This document shows, one piece after another, positions 26,412 through 35,779 of a stretch of DNA of 64,000 bases (positions are counted from its first letter, which is position 1; each line of letters begins with the position of its first letter). A program made the translations under genes and the position numbers. Source of the DNA: Microbacterium keratanolyticum (lineage in GTDB: Bacteria > Actinomycetota > Actinomycetes > Actinomycetales > Microbacteriaceae); the NCBI RefSeq assembly GCF_016907255.1, contig NZ_JAFBBQ010000001.1:558001-622000 (forward strand). The letters are read 5' to 3'. The notes under the pieces are model-generated. The model did not search any database and was not told the origin of the DNA. It saw only the letters and a program-made list of their open reading frames with translations.

Positions 26412-27251
26412 ATGCCTCACCTTCGCGTCGCCACGGTCAATGTCAACGGCATCCGCGCCTCTGTGCGCAACGGAATGCACACCTGGCTCGATGCCGCCGA
26501 CGTCGACGTTCTGACGCTGCAGGAAGTGCGGGGCCAGGACGAGCACCTCGCCGAAGCCTTCCCCGGGTGGTCGATCGTGCACGATCCGGCCACCGCGAAG
26601 GGCCGTGCCGGTGTCGCCATCGTCAGCCGGGTTCCGGCACTCGCCACGCGCACGGCGTTCGGCGATGACGACTTCGACTCTGCGGGACGCTGGCTTGAAG
26701 GCGACTTCCTGCTGGGCGATGTTCCGCTCACGGTCGTCAGCGCCTACGTGCACTCGGGGGAAGCGGAGACGCCGAAGCAGGACGAGAAGTGGAAGTTCCT
26801 CGAAGCCATGGGCCCGCGCCTGAGCGCCCTCGCGATGGACGATGCTCTCGCCGTCGTCACGGGCGACCTCAACGTCGGGCACCGTGAGCTCGACATCAAG
26901 AACTGGCGCGGCAATCGCAAGAAGGCCGGCTTCCTTCCGCGCGAGCGCGGATACTTCGACCGCTTCCTCGGCGCGCACGGGCAAGAGATCAGTGCAGTCG
27001 ACGGCACCGCGGGCACCGGACTCGGGTGGGTCGATGTCGGGCGTCACGTCCACGGCGAGGTCGAGGGACCGTATACCTGGTGGTCCAACCGCGGCCAGGC
27101 CTTCGACAACGACACCGGTTGGCGCATCGACTACCACCTCGCCTCCCCCGCGCTCGCTCCGCGCATCGGCGCGTACCACGTGGCCCGCGCCGCGACGTAC
27201 GCCGAACGCTGGAGCGACCACGCTCCCGTCGTCGTCGACTACACGTACTGA
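26412..27251 (+). CDS. xthA: exodeoxyribonuclease III / AP endonuclease
   Basis: 279 residues. The metal-dependent phosphodiesterase fold is shown in order by VNVNGIRAS, LQEVRGQDEHL, GDLNVGHRELDIKNWRG, RIDYHLAS and SDHAPVVVDY at the C-terminus, carrying the metal and catalytic Asn, Glu, Asp and His residues. It cuts DNA 5' of abasic sites and degrades 3' ends in base excision repair. Length is normal. Confidence 0.93.
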   Translation: MPHLRVATVNVNGIRASVRNGMHTWLDAADVDVLTLQEVRGQDEHLAEAFPGWSIVHDPATAKGRAGVAIVSRVPALATRTAFGDDDFDSAGRWLEGDFLLGDVPLTVVSAYVHSGEAETPKQDEKWKFLEAMGPRLSALAMDDALAVVTGDLNVGHRELDIKNWRGNRKKAGFLPRERGYFDRFLGAHGQEISAVDGTAGTGLGWVDVGRHVHGEVEGPYTWWSNRGQAFDNDTGWRIDYHLASPALAPRIGAYHVARAATYAERWSDHAPVVVDYTY

Positions 27252-27300
27252 CTCATCCACACCGGATGCTGCGCGAACGCGGCAGCATCCGCCTCCGCTT

Positions 27301-27306
27301 TAGGAT
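27301..27306 (+). promoter_or_regulatory. -10 box of a leaderless trpS transcript
   Basis: TAGGAT ends 6 nt before the GTG at 27313, and no Shine-Dalgarno precedes the gene. Confidence 0.5.
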
Positions 27307-27309
27307 TGA

Positions 27310-28320
<1,011 letters not shown>

Positions 28321-28334
28321 CCAGCGTCCGAACA

Positions 28335-28373
28335 GAAGAGGGGGTTCCGCCGATCCGGCGGAACCCCCTCTTC
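28335..28373. terminator. bidirectional terminator between trpS and tetR
   Basis: A perfect 18-bp stem (28335-28352 with 28356-28373) and a 3-nt ATC loop lie between converging genes. The arm ends are A/T-rich (GAAGAG / CTCTTC), so both transcripts would have a short U-containing tail. Confidence 0.85.
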
Positions 28374-28398
28374 GTTCGATGCCTCAGGCGTCCGGGGC

Positions 28399-29076
28399 TC
28401 AGGCGTCCGGCAGGATCATCCGGATGTCCGCCATCGTCCGGTCGTAGTCCGCGGCCATGGCCCGCAGTACCTGCTGCTCGTCGGTCGTGTCGACGACGGC
28501 CGGAGCATCGGCCCACTCATCCATGAGCACCGCAGCCACCGCGCCCGAGACGACGACGTGCATGATCGCCTCACGAGCCAGCGAGAGGTGCGGCATCTTG
28601 CGCAGCTCAGGGTGCGCGGCGAGCCAGCGTCCCGCGAGTTCCATCTCCTGGTGACGCAGACGCGTGAAGGTGGCCTCCCAGTGCACCGCCGTATGGGGCT
28701 GCTCCTGGATGAGGCGACGACGACCGGCCATGACGACCGGATCGACCTCGTCGTCACCGACGGAGACGAGGGCAACCTGGTGGATGGCTCGCCCCAGGTT
28801 GTGCGGGTCCGCTTCGAGAATTGCCCAGGCCCGTGCATCGTCGATGATCTCGAGCGGGTGCCCGAAGATAGCCGCATCGAGGGTCGTCATGTAGTTGAAG
28901 AATGTGCTGCGCGAGACATCCGCCTCTTCACAGACCTCTGCGACCGTGACGTTCTCGTAGCCGAGCTCACAGGCAAGACGGACCGCGGCTCGTTCGATCG
29001 CCATCTGCGTCTGACGGCGCTTGCGTTCGCGTCGTCCGCGAGGAGCAGGTGCGACATGTTCGCTAGAATGGGACAT
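28399..29076 (-). CDS. TetR family transcriptional regulator
   Basis: 225 residues. A basic N-terminus (RGRRERKRRQTQMAIERAA) leads into the TetR helix-turn-helix VTVAEVCEEADVSRSTFFNY (about residues 44-63). The ligand domain is not recognisable. It is divergent from the MpaB-type oxygenase gene and probably controls it. The ATG at 29076 is chosen because CATAAT ends 6 nt before it; a second in-frame ATG 27 bp upstream is less likely. Confidence 0.83.
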   Translation of the reverse strand: MSHSSEHVAPAPRGRRERKRRQTQMAIERAAVRLACELGYENVTVAEVCEEADVSRSTFFNYMTTLDAAIFGHPLEIIDDARAWAILEADPHNLGRAIHQVALVSVGDDEVDPVVMAGRRRLIQEQPHTAVHWEATFTRLRHQEMELAGRWLAAHPELRKMPHLSLAREAIMHVVVSGAVAAVLMDEWADAPAVVDTTDEQQVLRAMAADYDRTMADIRMILPDA

Positions 29077-29082
29077 GCTCCA

Positions 29083-29111
29083 ATTATGGACGCGATCCAG
29101 CAATATGTCAC
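29083..29111 (-). promoter_or_regulatory. complete leaderless promoter of the tetR gene
   Basis: On the minus strand GTGACA (29111-29106), a 17-bp spacer, CATAAT (29088-29083) and a 6-nt gap lead to the ATG at 29076. Both boxes match five of six consensus bases. TCAC-N6-GTGA (29108-29121) overlaps the -35 box and might be an operator. Confidence 0.6.
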
Positions 29112-29147
29112 ACCCCGGTGATAACCCCTACCCCGCAAAGGAGCGCC

Positions 29148-30017
29148 ATGTCTGAAGTGACCACCTCGACAACCCCCGCATCCGCCCCCGCTCGCGAAGA
29201 CGACGGCTACTTCGGACCGGATTCGGTCTCGTGGAAGATCTTCTCCGATCCTGCCACGAAGCTCGGCGGCCTGGCCGCGCTCCTGCTGCAGTCACTCAAC
29301 CCCAACATGATGCGGTTGTTCGACCAGGCGACAGAGTCCTACGCCGACCCGAAGGGGCGCGAAGAGCGCACTGGCCGCTTCCTCGAGACGACGATCTTCG
29401 GCGACAAGGCACACGCGGATGCTGCGGCGCAGTCCGTGCGCCGCATGCACGCGCACGCCGTGTGGACCGACCCGCAGACCGGCCAGACGCTGCACGCCGA
29501 TGAGCCGGCATGGCTCAACTGGACGCACAACACCCTCGTGTTCGGCCTGCTCCGGGCCGCGGAAGAGTTCGGACTCCCACTGACCCGCGAAGAGCAGGAC
29601 GCGTTCGTCAAGGAGCAGCACATCGCCGCGGCGATGGTGGGCTGCGACCCCGAGAGCCTGCCGAGCACGCGCGACGAGCTCTACGCCTACATCGACGAGC
29701 AGCGGCACTGGATGGCGCTCTGCCTGCCCGCCGCGGAAGCCACACGCACGCTGCGCAAGCCGCCGCTCAGCGGCAATCCGATCGCGGCGTGGACGGCGAT
29801 CATCGTCGCCGACGGCGTGCTCTACCTTCTGCCGGAATGGGCGCGCCTGCTCATCGGCATCGAAGGTCGTCCGATGAATCTGCGTCGCGCATCGCGCACG
29901 ACGAAGCGCCTCATGGGCCTGGCGCGCCGCAACCGTCCGTACGAGAAGATCGTCATCGAGATCACGGACCGCATCGACACGCACCCCTATCGCAAGGTGC
30001 GCGCGAAGAAGGCCTGA
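29148..30017 (+). CDS. oxygenase MpaB family protein (DUF2236)
   Basis: 289 residues with no signal peptide. It matches the DUF2236/MpaB pattern: an N-terminal region with SVSWKIFSDPATKLGG, then GRFLETTIFGD, VRRMHAHAVW, and DEPAWLNWTHNTLVFGLL, where conserved Arg, His and Trp line a heme-b pocket in the related rubber oxygenase Lcp. Members include fungal MpaB (oxidative chain cleavage) and latex-clearing oxygenases, but most bacterial copies have no known substrate. AAAGGAG lies 5 nt before the ATG. The divergent TetR is the likely regulator. Confidence 0.78.
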   Translation: MSEVTTSTTPASAPAREDDGYFGPDSVSWKIFSDPATKLGGLAALLLQSLNPNMMRLFDQATESYADPKGREERTGRFLETTIFGDKAHADAAAQSVRRMHAHAVWTDPQTGQTLHADEPAWLNWTHNTLVFGLLRAAEEFGLPLTREEQDAFVKEQHIAAAMVGCDPESLPSTRDELYAYIDEQRHWMALCLPAAEATRTLRKPPLSGNPIAAWTAIIVADGVLYLLPEWARLLIGIEGRPMNLRRASRTTKRLMGLARRNRPYEKIVIEITDRIDTHPYRKVRAKKA

Positions 30018-30042
30018 GGCAGGTGACCATCCCGGCAGCGCA

Positions 30043-30048
30043 TAGGCT
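30043..30048 (+). promoter_or_regulatory. -10 box of a leaderless GNAT transcript
   Basis: TAGGCT ends 6 nt before the ATG at 30055. The gene has no Shine-Dalgarno. Confidence 0.5.
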
Positions 30049-30054
30049 GTCGGG

Positions 30055-30624
30055 ATGGAAATCACCGTTCTCACCACGGATCGCCTGACACTTCGTCCGC
30101 CAACAGCGGCCGACGTCGATGCGATCACCACCGCCTGCCAGGACCCCGAGATTCCTCGCTGGACGACAGTGCCGAGCCCGTACTCGCGTACCGACGCCGA
30201 GGCGTTCGTCCGTATCGTCGACGCCTCGTGGGCAGATGGCTCGGAGGCGATCTGGTCGATCTTCCACGATGGCGTGCTCGTCGGCACGGTCGGGCTCCAC
30301 AACATCGCCTCCCACCCCGCAGGCGGACAGGCTGAACTCGGCTACTGGATGACCGCCGAATCACGTGGTCAGGGCTTCCTGGTGGAAGCAGCGCGGGCTG
30401 TGCTCGACTGGGCATTCGCAGAGTTGGACCTTGCCCGTGTGCACTGGCAGGCCGTCGAGGGGAACATCCCCTCTGCTCGTGCCGCACGCGCGCTCGGCTT
30501 CCATTTCGAGGGAACGCGACGGCAGGCGCTGACGAGTCACCGCGGCCGCGATGACGGGTGGACTGCCTCTCTCCTGCCGACGGACGATCGCACGCCTGTC
30601 TCGTGGCCGGTGCTCGAAGGCTGA
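30055..30624 (+). CDS. GNAT family N-acetyltransferase (RimJ/RimL-like)
   Basis: 189 residues. LTTDRLTLRPPTAADVDAI opens the protein as in RimJ/RimL-type acetyltransferases. AESRGQGFLVEAARAVLDWA is the acetyl-CoA pyrophosphate loop, and NIPSARAARALGFHFEGTRR the C-terminal motif. The acceptor (a protein N-terminus or a small amine) cannot be told. Confidence 0.85.
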   Translation: MEITVLTTDRLTLRPPTAADVDAITTACQDPEIPRWTTVPSPYSRTDAEAFVRIVDASWADGSEAIWSIFHDGVLVGTVGLHNIASHPAGGQAELGYWMTAESRGQGFLVEAARAVLDWAFAELDLARVHWQAVEGNIPSARAARALGFHFEGTRRQALTSHRGRDDGWTASLLPTDDRTPVSWPVLEG

Positions 30625-30661
30625 TCGTCGATCCGCTCGGGCGAATGTCAGACGCGGATGC

Positions 30662-30667
30662 CAGGAT
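30662..30667 (+). promoter_or_regulatory. -10-like box of a leaderless glycosylase transcript
   Basis: CAGGAT ends 6 nt before the ATG at 30674. It differs from TANNNT only in the first base. Confidence 0.35.
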
Positions 30668-30673
30668 GTGCGC

Positions 30674-31546
30674 ATGCCGGAGATGCCAGAAGTTCAAGGC
30701 CTGACCGACTTTCTCAGCGAGCGCACGACAGGCCTGTCGATCGCGCGAGTGACGGTGACGGCGATCGCCGCACTCAAGACGTACGATCCCCCGATCAGCG
30801 CCGCCGAAGGGTGTGTGGTGACGGGTGCGCAGCGGCGAGGCAAGTTCGTGGTGCTCAGTCTGCGGGCGGAAGAGGGGATGCTGCATCTCGTCTTCCACCT
30901 GGCGAAGGCGGGGTGGCTGCGCTGGTACGACGAACTGCCCACGACGCCGCTCAAACCGGGCCGCTCCCCCATCGCGCTGCGCGTGCGGTTCGACGACGGC
31001 AGCGGATTCGACCTCACCGAGGCGGGCACCAAGAAGTCGCTTGCGGTGTACCTCGTACGTGATCCCGCTGAGGTGCCAGGCATCGCGAGGCTCGGCCCCG
31101 AGCCGCTGGACGCGACCTTCACGCGAGACACCCTGGCAGGTCTCCTGTCCGGACGTCGCACCCAGATCAAGGGCCTGCTGCGTGATCAGTCGATCATCGC
31201 CGGCATCGGCAACGCCTACTCCGACGAGATCCTGCACGCCGCGCGCATGTCGCCGTACGCGCCGGCGTCGGGGCTCGACGACGAGGCGATCGACCGGCTC
31301 TTCACCGCGATCGTCGGCACGCTGAACGAGGCGATCGCCGAGGCATCCGGCAAGCCACCCGCCGATCTGAAAGACGCCAAGCGGCGAGGAATGCATGTAC
31401 ACGGGCGACGGGGCGAGAGCTGCCTCGTCTGCGGCGACACCGTACGCAGCGTGTTCTTCGCCGATCGCTCCCTCGAGTACTGCGCGACCTGCCAGACCGG
31501 CGGTAAGCCTCTCGCCGACCGTCGCCTCTCCCGACTTCTGAAATGA
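30674..31546 (+). CDS. Fpg/Nei family DNA glycosylase
   Basis: 290 residues starting MPEMPEV, so that Met removal exposes the catalytic N-terminal proline and adjacent glutamate of the family. This fixes the start. RRGKFVVL holds the conserved beta-hairpin lysine, QSIIAGIGNAYSDEIL is the H2TH motif, and a C-terminal zinc finger has CLVC and CATC pairs. These enzymes remove oxidised bases and nick the strand in base excision repair. Substrate preference (MutM versus Nei) is unclear, so no symbol is given. Confidence 0.88.
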   Translation: MPEMPEVQGLTDFLSERTTGLSIARVTVTAIAALKTYDPPISAAEGCVVTGAQRRGKFVVLSLRAEEGMLHLVFHLAKAGWLRWYDELPTTPLKPGRSPIALRVRFDDGSGFDLTEAGTKKSLAVYLVRDPAEVPGIARLGPEPLDATFTRDTLAGLLSGRRTQIKGLLRDQSIIAGIGNAYSDEILHAARMSPYAPASGLDDEAIDRLFTAIVGTLNEAIAEASGKPPADLKDAKRRGMHVHGRRGESCLVCGDTVRSVFFADRSLEYCATCQTGGKPLADRRLSRLLK

Positions 31547-31605
31547 CGCCATGTGGCGGGAATGAATCCCTCTCGGGCGCGTTGACTAAGCTAGGTGCAA
31601 TACAA

Positions 31606-31753
31606 CGTGCTCCGGGGTCGGTGTGAATCCGAACCGGCGGTGACAGTCCGCGAACCGAGTCATGGCGCAGCCACGACGAAGTTGATCCGGTGAAATTCCG
31701 GAACCGACGGTGATGCGAGAGCAATCTCGCTAGTCCGGATGGGAGGCAGCACG
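31606..31753 (+). promoter_or_regulatory. FMN riboswitch (RFN element)
   Basis: The P1 stem CGTGCT (31606-31611) pairs with AGCACG (31748-31753). Between them are the conserved RFN blocks GGGGTCGGTGTGAATCCGAA, CCGGCGGTGACAG, CCGACGGTGA and CTAGTCCGGATGGGAGG. It lies 67 bp upstream of ribD and should shut down the riboflavin operon when FMN binds. No strong terminator follows, so control of translation is likely. TAAGCT at 31587-31592 is a candidate -10 box, placing the RNA start a few bases before P1. Confidence 0.96.
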
Positions 31754-31820
31754 GGCGCATGGCGTGCGTCCTGAGATCTCCCGTACCCACTGAGGATCGA
31801 TCGAACAAAGGACGACGCCC

Positions 31821-32861
31821 ATGGCGGCAAGCAGTGCAGAGCGACAGGCCATGTCGCGCGCGCTCGCACTCGCGCTGCGGGGCCCACGCGGCGTGAACCC
31901 GCAGGTCGGAGCGATCCTGCTCGATGCCGACGGCACGGTACTGGCGGAGGGGTGGCACCGCGGCGCGGGCACGGCGCACGCCGAAGTCGACGCGCTCTCG
32001 AAGCTCGATGCGGGTGCGGCGCGCGGCGCCACCGCGATCGTGACCCTGGAACCCTGCAACCACACCGGTCGCACCGGCCCGTGCGCGCAGGCTCTGATCG
32101 ACGCCGGCGTCGCGCGCGTCGTGTACGCCCTGGACGACCCCGGTGCGCTGTCCGGCGGCGGAGCCGAGCGTCTGCGCGGCGCGGGCGTCGAGGTCGAGGC
32201 GGGTGTCGAGACGGAGGCGGCGCAGGCCCTGCTGGAGTCGTGGTTCACCGTGCAGCGCCTCGGCCGTCCGGAGATCACCGTCAAGTGGGCGCAGAGCCTG
32301 GATGGCCGCGCTGCAGCGGATGACGGTTCCAGCCAGTGGATCACCGGGCCGGCGTCGCGAGCCGACGTGCACCGTCGCCGGGCGTCCGCCGACGCGATCA
32401 TCGTCGGAACCGGCACAGCGATCGCCGATGACCCTGCACTCACCGCGCGCGATGGTGACACGCTCTTCCCCACACAGCCCGTGCCTGTCGTGATCGGTGC
32501 TCGTGAGGTCCCTGCGGATGCAGCGCTGCGACGCCACCCACGTGAGCCGCTCTTCTACTCCGGGCCCGACCTGCACGACATCGTCGCTGATCTCCGAGAC
32601 CGCGGCATGCACTCTCTCTTCATCGAGGGCGGCCCGACCCTCGCGAGCGCCTTCCTGGCGGCAGGTCTCGCGGATCGGGTGCTCGCCTACGTCGCGCCCG
32701 TGCTGCTCGGCGGCTCCCGCGTGGCACTGAACGACATCGGCGTCGCATCCATCACCGAGGCTCGACGCCTCGTCGTCGACGAGTGGGTTCCCCTCGGCGA
32801 TGATCTGCTCGCCGTCGCCCGGCTGGCAGACGCTCCACAGGCTCAGACGAAGGGATCCTGA
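31821..32861 (+). CDS. ribD: bifunctional riboflavin deaminase/reductase RibD
   Basis: 346 residues. The N-terminal deaminase has HAEVDAL and PCNHTGRTGPCAQAL zinc motifs (about residues 52-90). The C-terminal reductase has KWAQSLDGRAA, SQWITG and EGGPTLASAF. It carries out the second and third steps of riboflavin synthesis. AAAGGA precedes the ATG and the riboswitch lies just upstream. First gene of ribD-ribE-ribBA-ribH. Confidence 0.95.
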   Translation: MAASSAERQAMSRALALALRGPRGVNPQVGAILLDADGTVLAEGWHRGAGTAHAEVDALSKLDAGAARGATAIVTLEPCNHTGRTGPCAQALIDAGVARVVYALDDPGALSGGGAERLRGAGVEVEAGVETEAAQALLESWFTVQRLGRPEITVKWAQSLDGRAAADDGSSQWITGPASRADVHRRRASADAIIVGTGTAIADDPALTARDGDTLFPTQPVPVVIGAREVPADAALRRHPREPLFYSGPDLHDIVADLRDRGMHSLFIEGGPTLASAFLAAGLADRVLAYVAPVLLGGSRVALNDIGVASITEARRLVVDEWVPLGDDLLAVARLADAPQAQTKGS

Positions 32862-33490
32862 TGTTCACGGGAATCATCGAAGAGATCGGCGAGATCACGG
32901 CCATCACACCGGCCGGAGACGGCTGGCGCCTCACGGTCCGCGCGCCGCAGGCGGTGGCAGACGCGGTGCACGGCGAATCCATCGCCGTGAGCGGAGTGTG
33001 CCTGACCGTCGTCGGTTCGACCGCCGAGACGTTCGACGCGGACGTCATGAAGCAGACCCTGGACGTCGCGGCGATCGCGGATGCCACCGTCGGCAGCCGC
33101 GTCAACATCGAGAAGGCCATGCCCGTCGGCGCCCGACTCGGAGGACACATCGTTCAGGGCCACGTCGACGGTGTGGGCCGCGTGCTCGAGGTGCGCCCCG
33201 GTGCACAGTGGCAGGTGCTTCGCATCTCCCTCCCCGACGACCTGGCCCCCCTCGTCGTCGACAAGGGCTCGATCTCCGTCGACGGCACCTCCCTGACGGT
33301 GAGCGCCGTGAGCGCTCCCGACGCCGCTGAGGCGTGGTTCGAGGTCTCCCTCATCCCCGAGACTCTGACCGCGACCACCCTGGGCGCCCGTGCCGTCGGC
33401 GATCGCGTCAACCTCGAAACCGACATCCTTGCCCGTCACGTCGAGCGTCTGCTCGCGTTCCGCGTCACCCCGGAAGGAGGCTCACGATGA
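32861..33490 (+). CDS. ribE: riboflavin synthase alpha subunit
   Basis: 209 residues made of two lumazine-binding repeats. The first starts MFTGIIEEIG with SGVCLTV, and the second is HIVQGHVDGVG with SVDGTSLTV. It dismutates two 6,7-dimethyl-8-ribityllumazine molecules to riboflavin. The ATG shares one base with the ribD stop. Some species call this gene ribC. Confidence 0.95.
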   Translation: MFTGIIEEIGEITAITPAGDGWRLTVRAPQAVADAVHGESIAVSGVCLTVVGSTAETFDADVMKQTLDVAAIADATVGSRVNIEKAMPVGARLGGHIVQGHVDGVGRVLEVRPGAQWQVLRISLPDDLAPLVVDKGSISVDGTSLTVSAVSAPDAAEAWFEVSLIPETLTATTLGARAVGDRVNLETDILARHVERLLAFRVTPEGGSR

Positions 33491-34764
33491 GCCTTTCCAC
33501 GATTGCCGAAGCTCTCGAATCCCTGCGCGCCGGCCGGCCCGTCATCGTGGCGGACGACGAGAACCGCGAGAACGAAGGCGATGCCATCCTCTCGGCAGAG
33601 CTCGCAACCCCCGAGTGGCTCGCCTGGACCGTCCGCTGGTCCTCCGGCTTCGTGTGCGCGCCGATGACAGCCGACATCGCCGACCACCTCAACCTGCCGC
33701 CCATGGTGGAGGTCAACGAAGACGCCCGCTCCACGGCGTACACGATCAGCGTCGACGCCGCAGAGGGGGTCACAACCGGCATCAGCGCCGCCGACCGCGC
33801 GCGCACCCTCAACGTGCTCGCCGCGGCCGATGCGCAGCCGACCGACATCATCCGCCCGGGCCACATCCTGCCTCTGCGCGCCGTCGATGGTGGCGTCCGC
33901 GAGCGCAGCGGCCACACGGAGGCTGCCGTCGAGCTCATGCGTCTCGCCGGCCTTCGCCCGGTCGGGGCGATCGCCGAGATCGTGGACGAAGACGGATCCA
34001 TGATGCGCCTGCCCCGTCTCCTGGAGCTCGGCGAGCGCGAGAGCATCCCGGTCATCACCATCGAACAGCTCATCGCGTACCTCAACGAGCACGAGCCGAT
34101 CGATGCCGCGCCGCCGAAGCGTCGCCGCGTCAGCCTGCGCGCCGACTCGACCGTGCCCACGACGCACGGCACGTTCCGCTTCCTCGCCTACAAAGACCGC
34201 GTCACCGGCACCGACCACATCGCGGTCGTGTCGGGCGAGCCGACAGAGACCGCACTGGTGCGCGTGCACTCGGAATGCCTGACCGGCGAGGCCTTCGGAT
34301 CCCTCAAGTGCGAGTGCGGCCCGCAGTTGGATGCGGCGCTCGACGCGATCGCGGTGGAGGGCGGCATCGTCATCTACATGCGCGGACACGAAGGACGCGG
34401 CATCGGCCTGATCAACAAGCTGCGCGCCTACTCGCTGCAGGAGGGCGGCCTCGACACCGTCGACGCGAACCTCGCCCTCGGTCTGCCTGCCGATGCCCGT
34501 GAATACGCCGCGGCAGCGGGCATCCTGACCGACCTCGGGGTCTCCAAGGTGCGTCTGCTGACGAACAACACCGACAAGGTCGCGCAGCTGCGCGAGCTCG
34601 GACTCGACGTCGTCGAGCAGGTGCCGCTGATCGTCGGCGTCGGCCCCAACAACCACCAGTATCTGGAAACCAAGCGCGACCGCATGGGACACATCATCGG
34701 CGAAGAAGAACTCGCCGATGCCCTCGCGCAGAACAGCACCACAACGACCGAGGAGAACGCATGA
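33487..34764 (+). CDS. ribBA: 3,4-dihydroxy-2-butanone-4-phosphate synthase / GTP cyclohydrolase II
   Basis: 425 residues. The N-terminal RibB domain has DDENRENEGD (about residues 23-32) and RSGHTEAAV. The C-terminal RibA domain has the zinc motif SECLTGEAFGSLKCECG and RGHEGRGIGL. It starts both branches of the pathway. GGAAGGAGG precedes the ATG, which overlaps ribE by 4 bp. Confidence 0.95.
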   Translation: MSLSTIAEALESLRAGRPVIVADDENRENEGDAILSAELATPEWLAWTVRWSSGFVCAPMTADIADHLNLPPMVEVNEDARSTAYTISVDAAEGVTTGISAADRARTLNVLAAADAQPTDIIRPGHILPLRAVDGGVRERSGHTEAAVELMRLAGLRPVGAIAEIVDEDGSMMRLPRLLELGERESIPVITIEQLIAYLNEHEPIDAAPPKRRRVSLRADSTVPTTHGTFRFLAYKDRVTGTDHIAVVSGEPTETALVRVHSECLTGEAFGSLKCECGPQLDAALDAIAVEGGIVIYMRGHEGRGIGLINKLRAYSLQEGGLDTVDANLALGLPADAREYAAAAGILTDLGVSKVRLLTNNTDKVAQLRELGLDVVEQVPLIVGVGPNNHQYLETKRDRMGHIIGEEELADALAQNSTTTTEENA

Positions 34765-35234
34765 GCGGCGCAGGAGCACCCCAGACCGGCGGCATCGACG
34801 CGAGCGGCGTGAACGTCGTCGTCATCGCCGGCACCTGGCACGACGCGATCACCGACGGCCTGATCGCGGGCGCACAGCGTGTCCTCGACGAGACCGGTGC
34901 CACGCACCGCGTCGTCCGCGTGCCCGGATCGTTCGAGCTCGCCCTCGCCGCCCAGGCCGCCTTCGCGGGTGGCGCGGATGCGGTCGTCGCGCTCGGCGTG
35001 ATCATCCGCGGCGGCACCCCGCACTTCGAGTACGTCTCGGCGGCCACCACCGACGGTCTGACCCGCGTCTCCCTCGACGCCGGAAAGCCAGTGGGCTTCG
35101 GTGTGCTGACGCTCGACGACGAACAGCAGGGTCTGGATCGGGCGGGGCTCGAGGGCTCCAAGGAGGACAAGGGCGCAGAAGCGGCGGATGCTGCGCTGCG
35201 CATGGCGCTGCTTGTCCGCGATCTGCGCGGCTGA
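34761..35234 (+). CDS. ribH: 6,7-dimethyl-8-ribityllumazine synthase
   Basis: 157 residues. RVPGSFELALAAQ, ALGVIIRGGTPHFEYVS and the C-terminal region GVLTLDDEQQGLDRAG mark lumazine synthase, which supplies the substrate of RibE and usually forms icosahedral or pentameric shells. It overlaps ribBA by 4 bp and is last in the operon. No clear terminator follows it. Confidence 0.94.
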   Translation: MSGAGAPQTGGIDASGVNVVVIAGTWHDAITDGLIAGAQRVLDETGATHRVVRVPGSFELALAAQAAFAGGADAVVALGVIIRGGTPHFEYVSAATTDGLTRVSLDAGKPVGFGVLTLDDEQQGLDRAGLEGSKEDKGAEAADAALRMALLVRDLRG

Positions 35235-35286
35235 TCGCCGGCCCTCGCTGAGGTCTGCCTACCTAGCGGCGCCTGGCTTTCCGGAA

Positions 35287-35292
35287 TACCTT
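35287..35292 (+). promoter_or_regulatory. -10 box before the small membrane protein gene
   Basis: TACCTT ends 7 nt before the ATG at 35300. The intervening TAGGGG could also act as a short ribosome site, so leaderless start is possible but not certain. Confidence 0.35.
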
Positions 35293-35299
35293 TAGGGGT

Positions 35300-35656
35300 A
35301 TGGAAACCCTGCGCCACATTGTGCTCTTCGTTCACCTCATCGGCTTTGCGGTGTTGTTCGGATCCTGGGCGGTGCAGGCATTCGGCGGCAAGCGCGAGGT
35401 GACGCGTCTGATGAACATCGGACTCGCCATCGCGGCCGTCGCAGGACTCGCGCTTGCTGCGCCGTGGGGTCTGCCCGCGGATGTGACGATGAACTACGCG
35501 AAGATCGGCACGAAGCTCGTGATCCTTCTCGTCATCGGTGCGCTCATCGGCATCGGCTCGGCCCGTCAGAAGCGCGGCGAGGGCGTCGCACCGGCACTCT
35601 TCTGGGGTATCGGCGTGCTCACCGCCGCCAACGCGGCGCTCGCTGTGATCTGGTAA
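35300..35656 (+). CDS. small integral membrane protein of unknown function
   Basis: 118 residues with four hydrophobic helices, at about residues 5-28, 36-56, 68-86 and 97-117. A conserved-looking HLIGFAVLFGSW in helix 1 and a short basic loop ARQKRGEG are visible. I do not recognise the family. It sits alone between the riboflavin operon and an MHS transporter and is followed by a terminator. Confidence 0.75.
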   Translation: METLRHIVLFVHLIGFAVLFGSWAVQAFGGKREVTRLMNIGLAIAAVAGLALAAPWGLPADVTMNYAKIGTKLVILLVIGALIGIGSARQKRGEGVAPALFWGIGVLTAANAALAVIW

Positions 35657-35675
35657 TCCACCTGGTTTCACGGAA

Positions 35676-35711
35676 TGCCCTGGGTGCGACGCACCGGGGC
35701 ACTTCTGTTTT
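35676..35711 (+). terminator. probable intrinsic terminator after the small membrane protein gene
   Basis: TGCCCTGGGTGCG pairs with CGCACCGGGGCA with one bulged G, and CTTCTGTTTT follows. The T-rich tail on the plus strand supports termination. Confidence 0.7.
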
Positions 35712-35779
35712 CCGGGGATGCTGCGCCCGAGGCGTAGACTCCCCCATGCTCCGGACGGAGCCAACGATCGGAGGAACTC

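Noticed and set aside
31760..31820. A transcription terminator as expression platform of the FMN riboswitch
   Set aside because: The stretch has no stable stem followed by a T-run.
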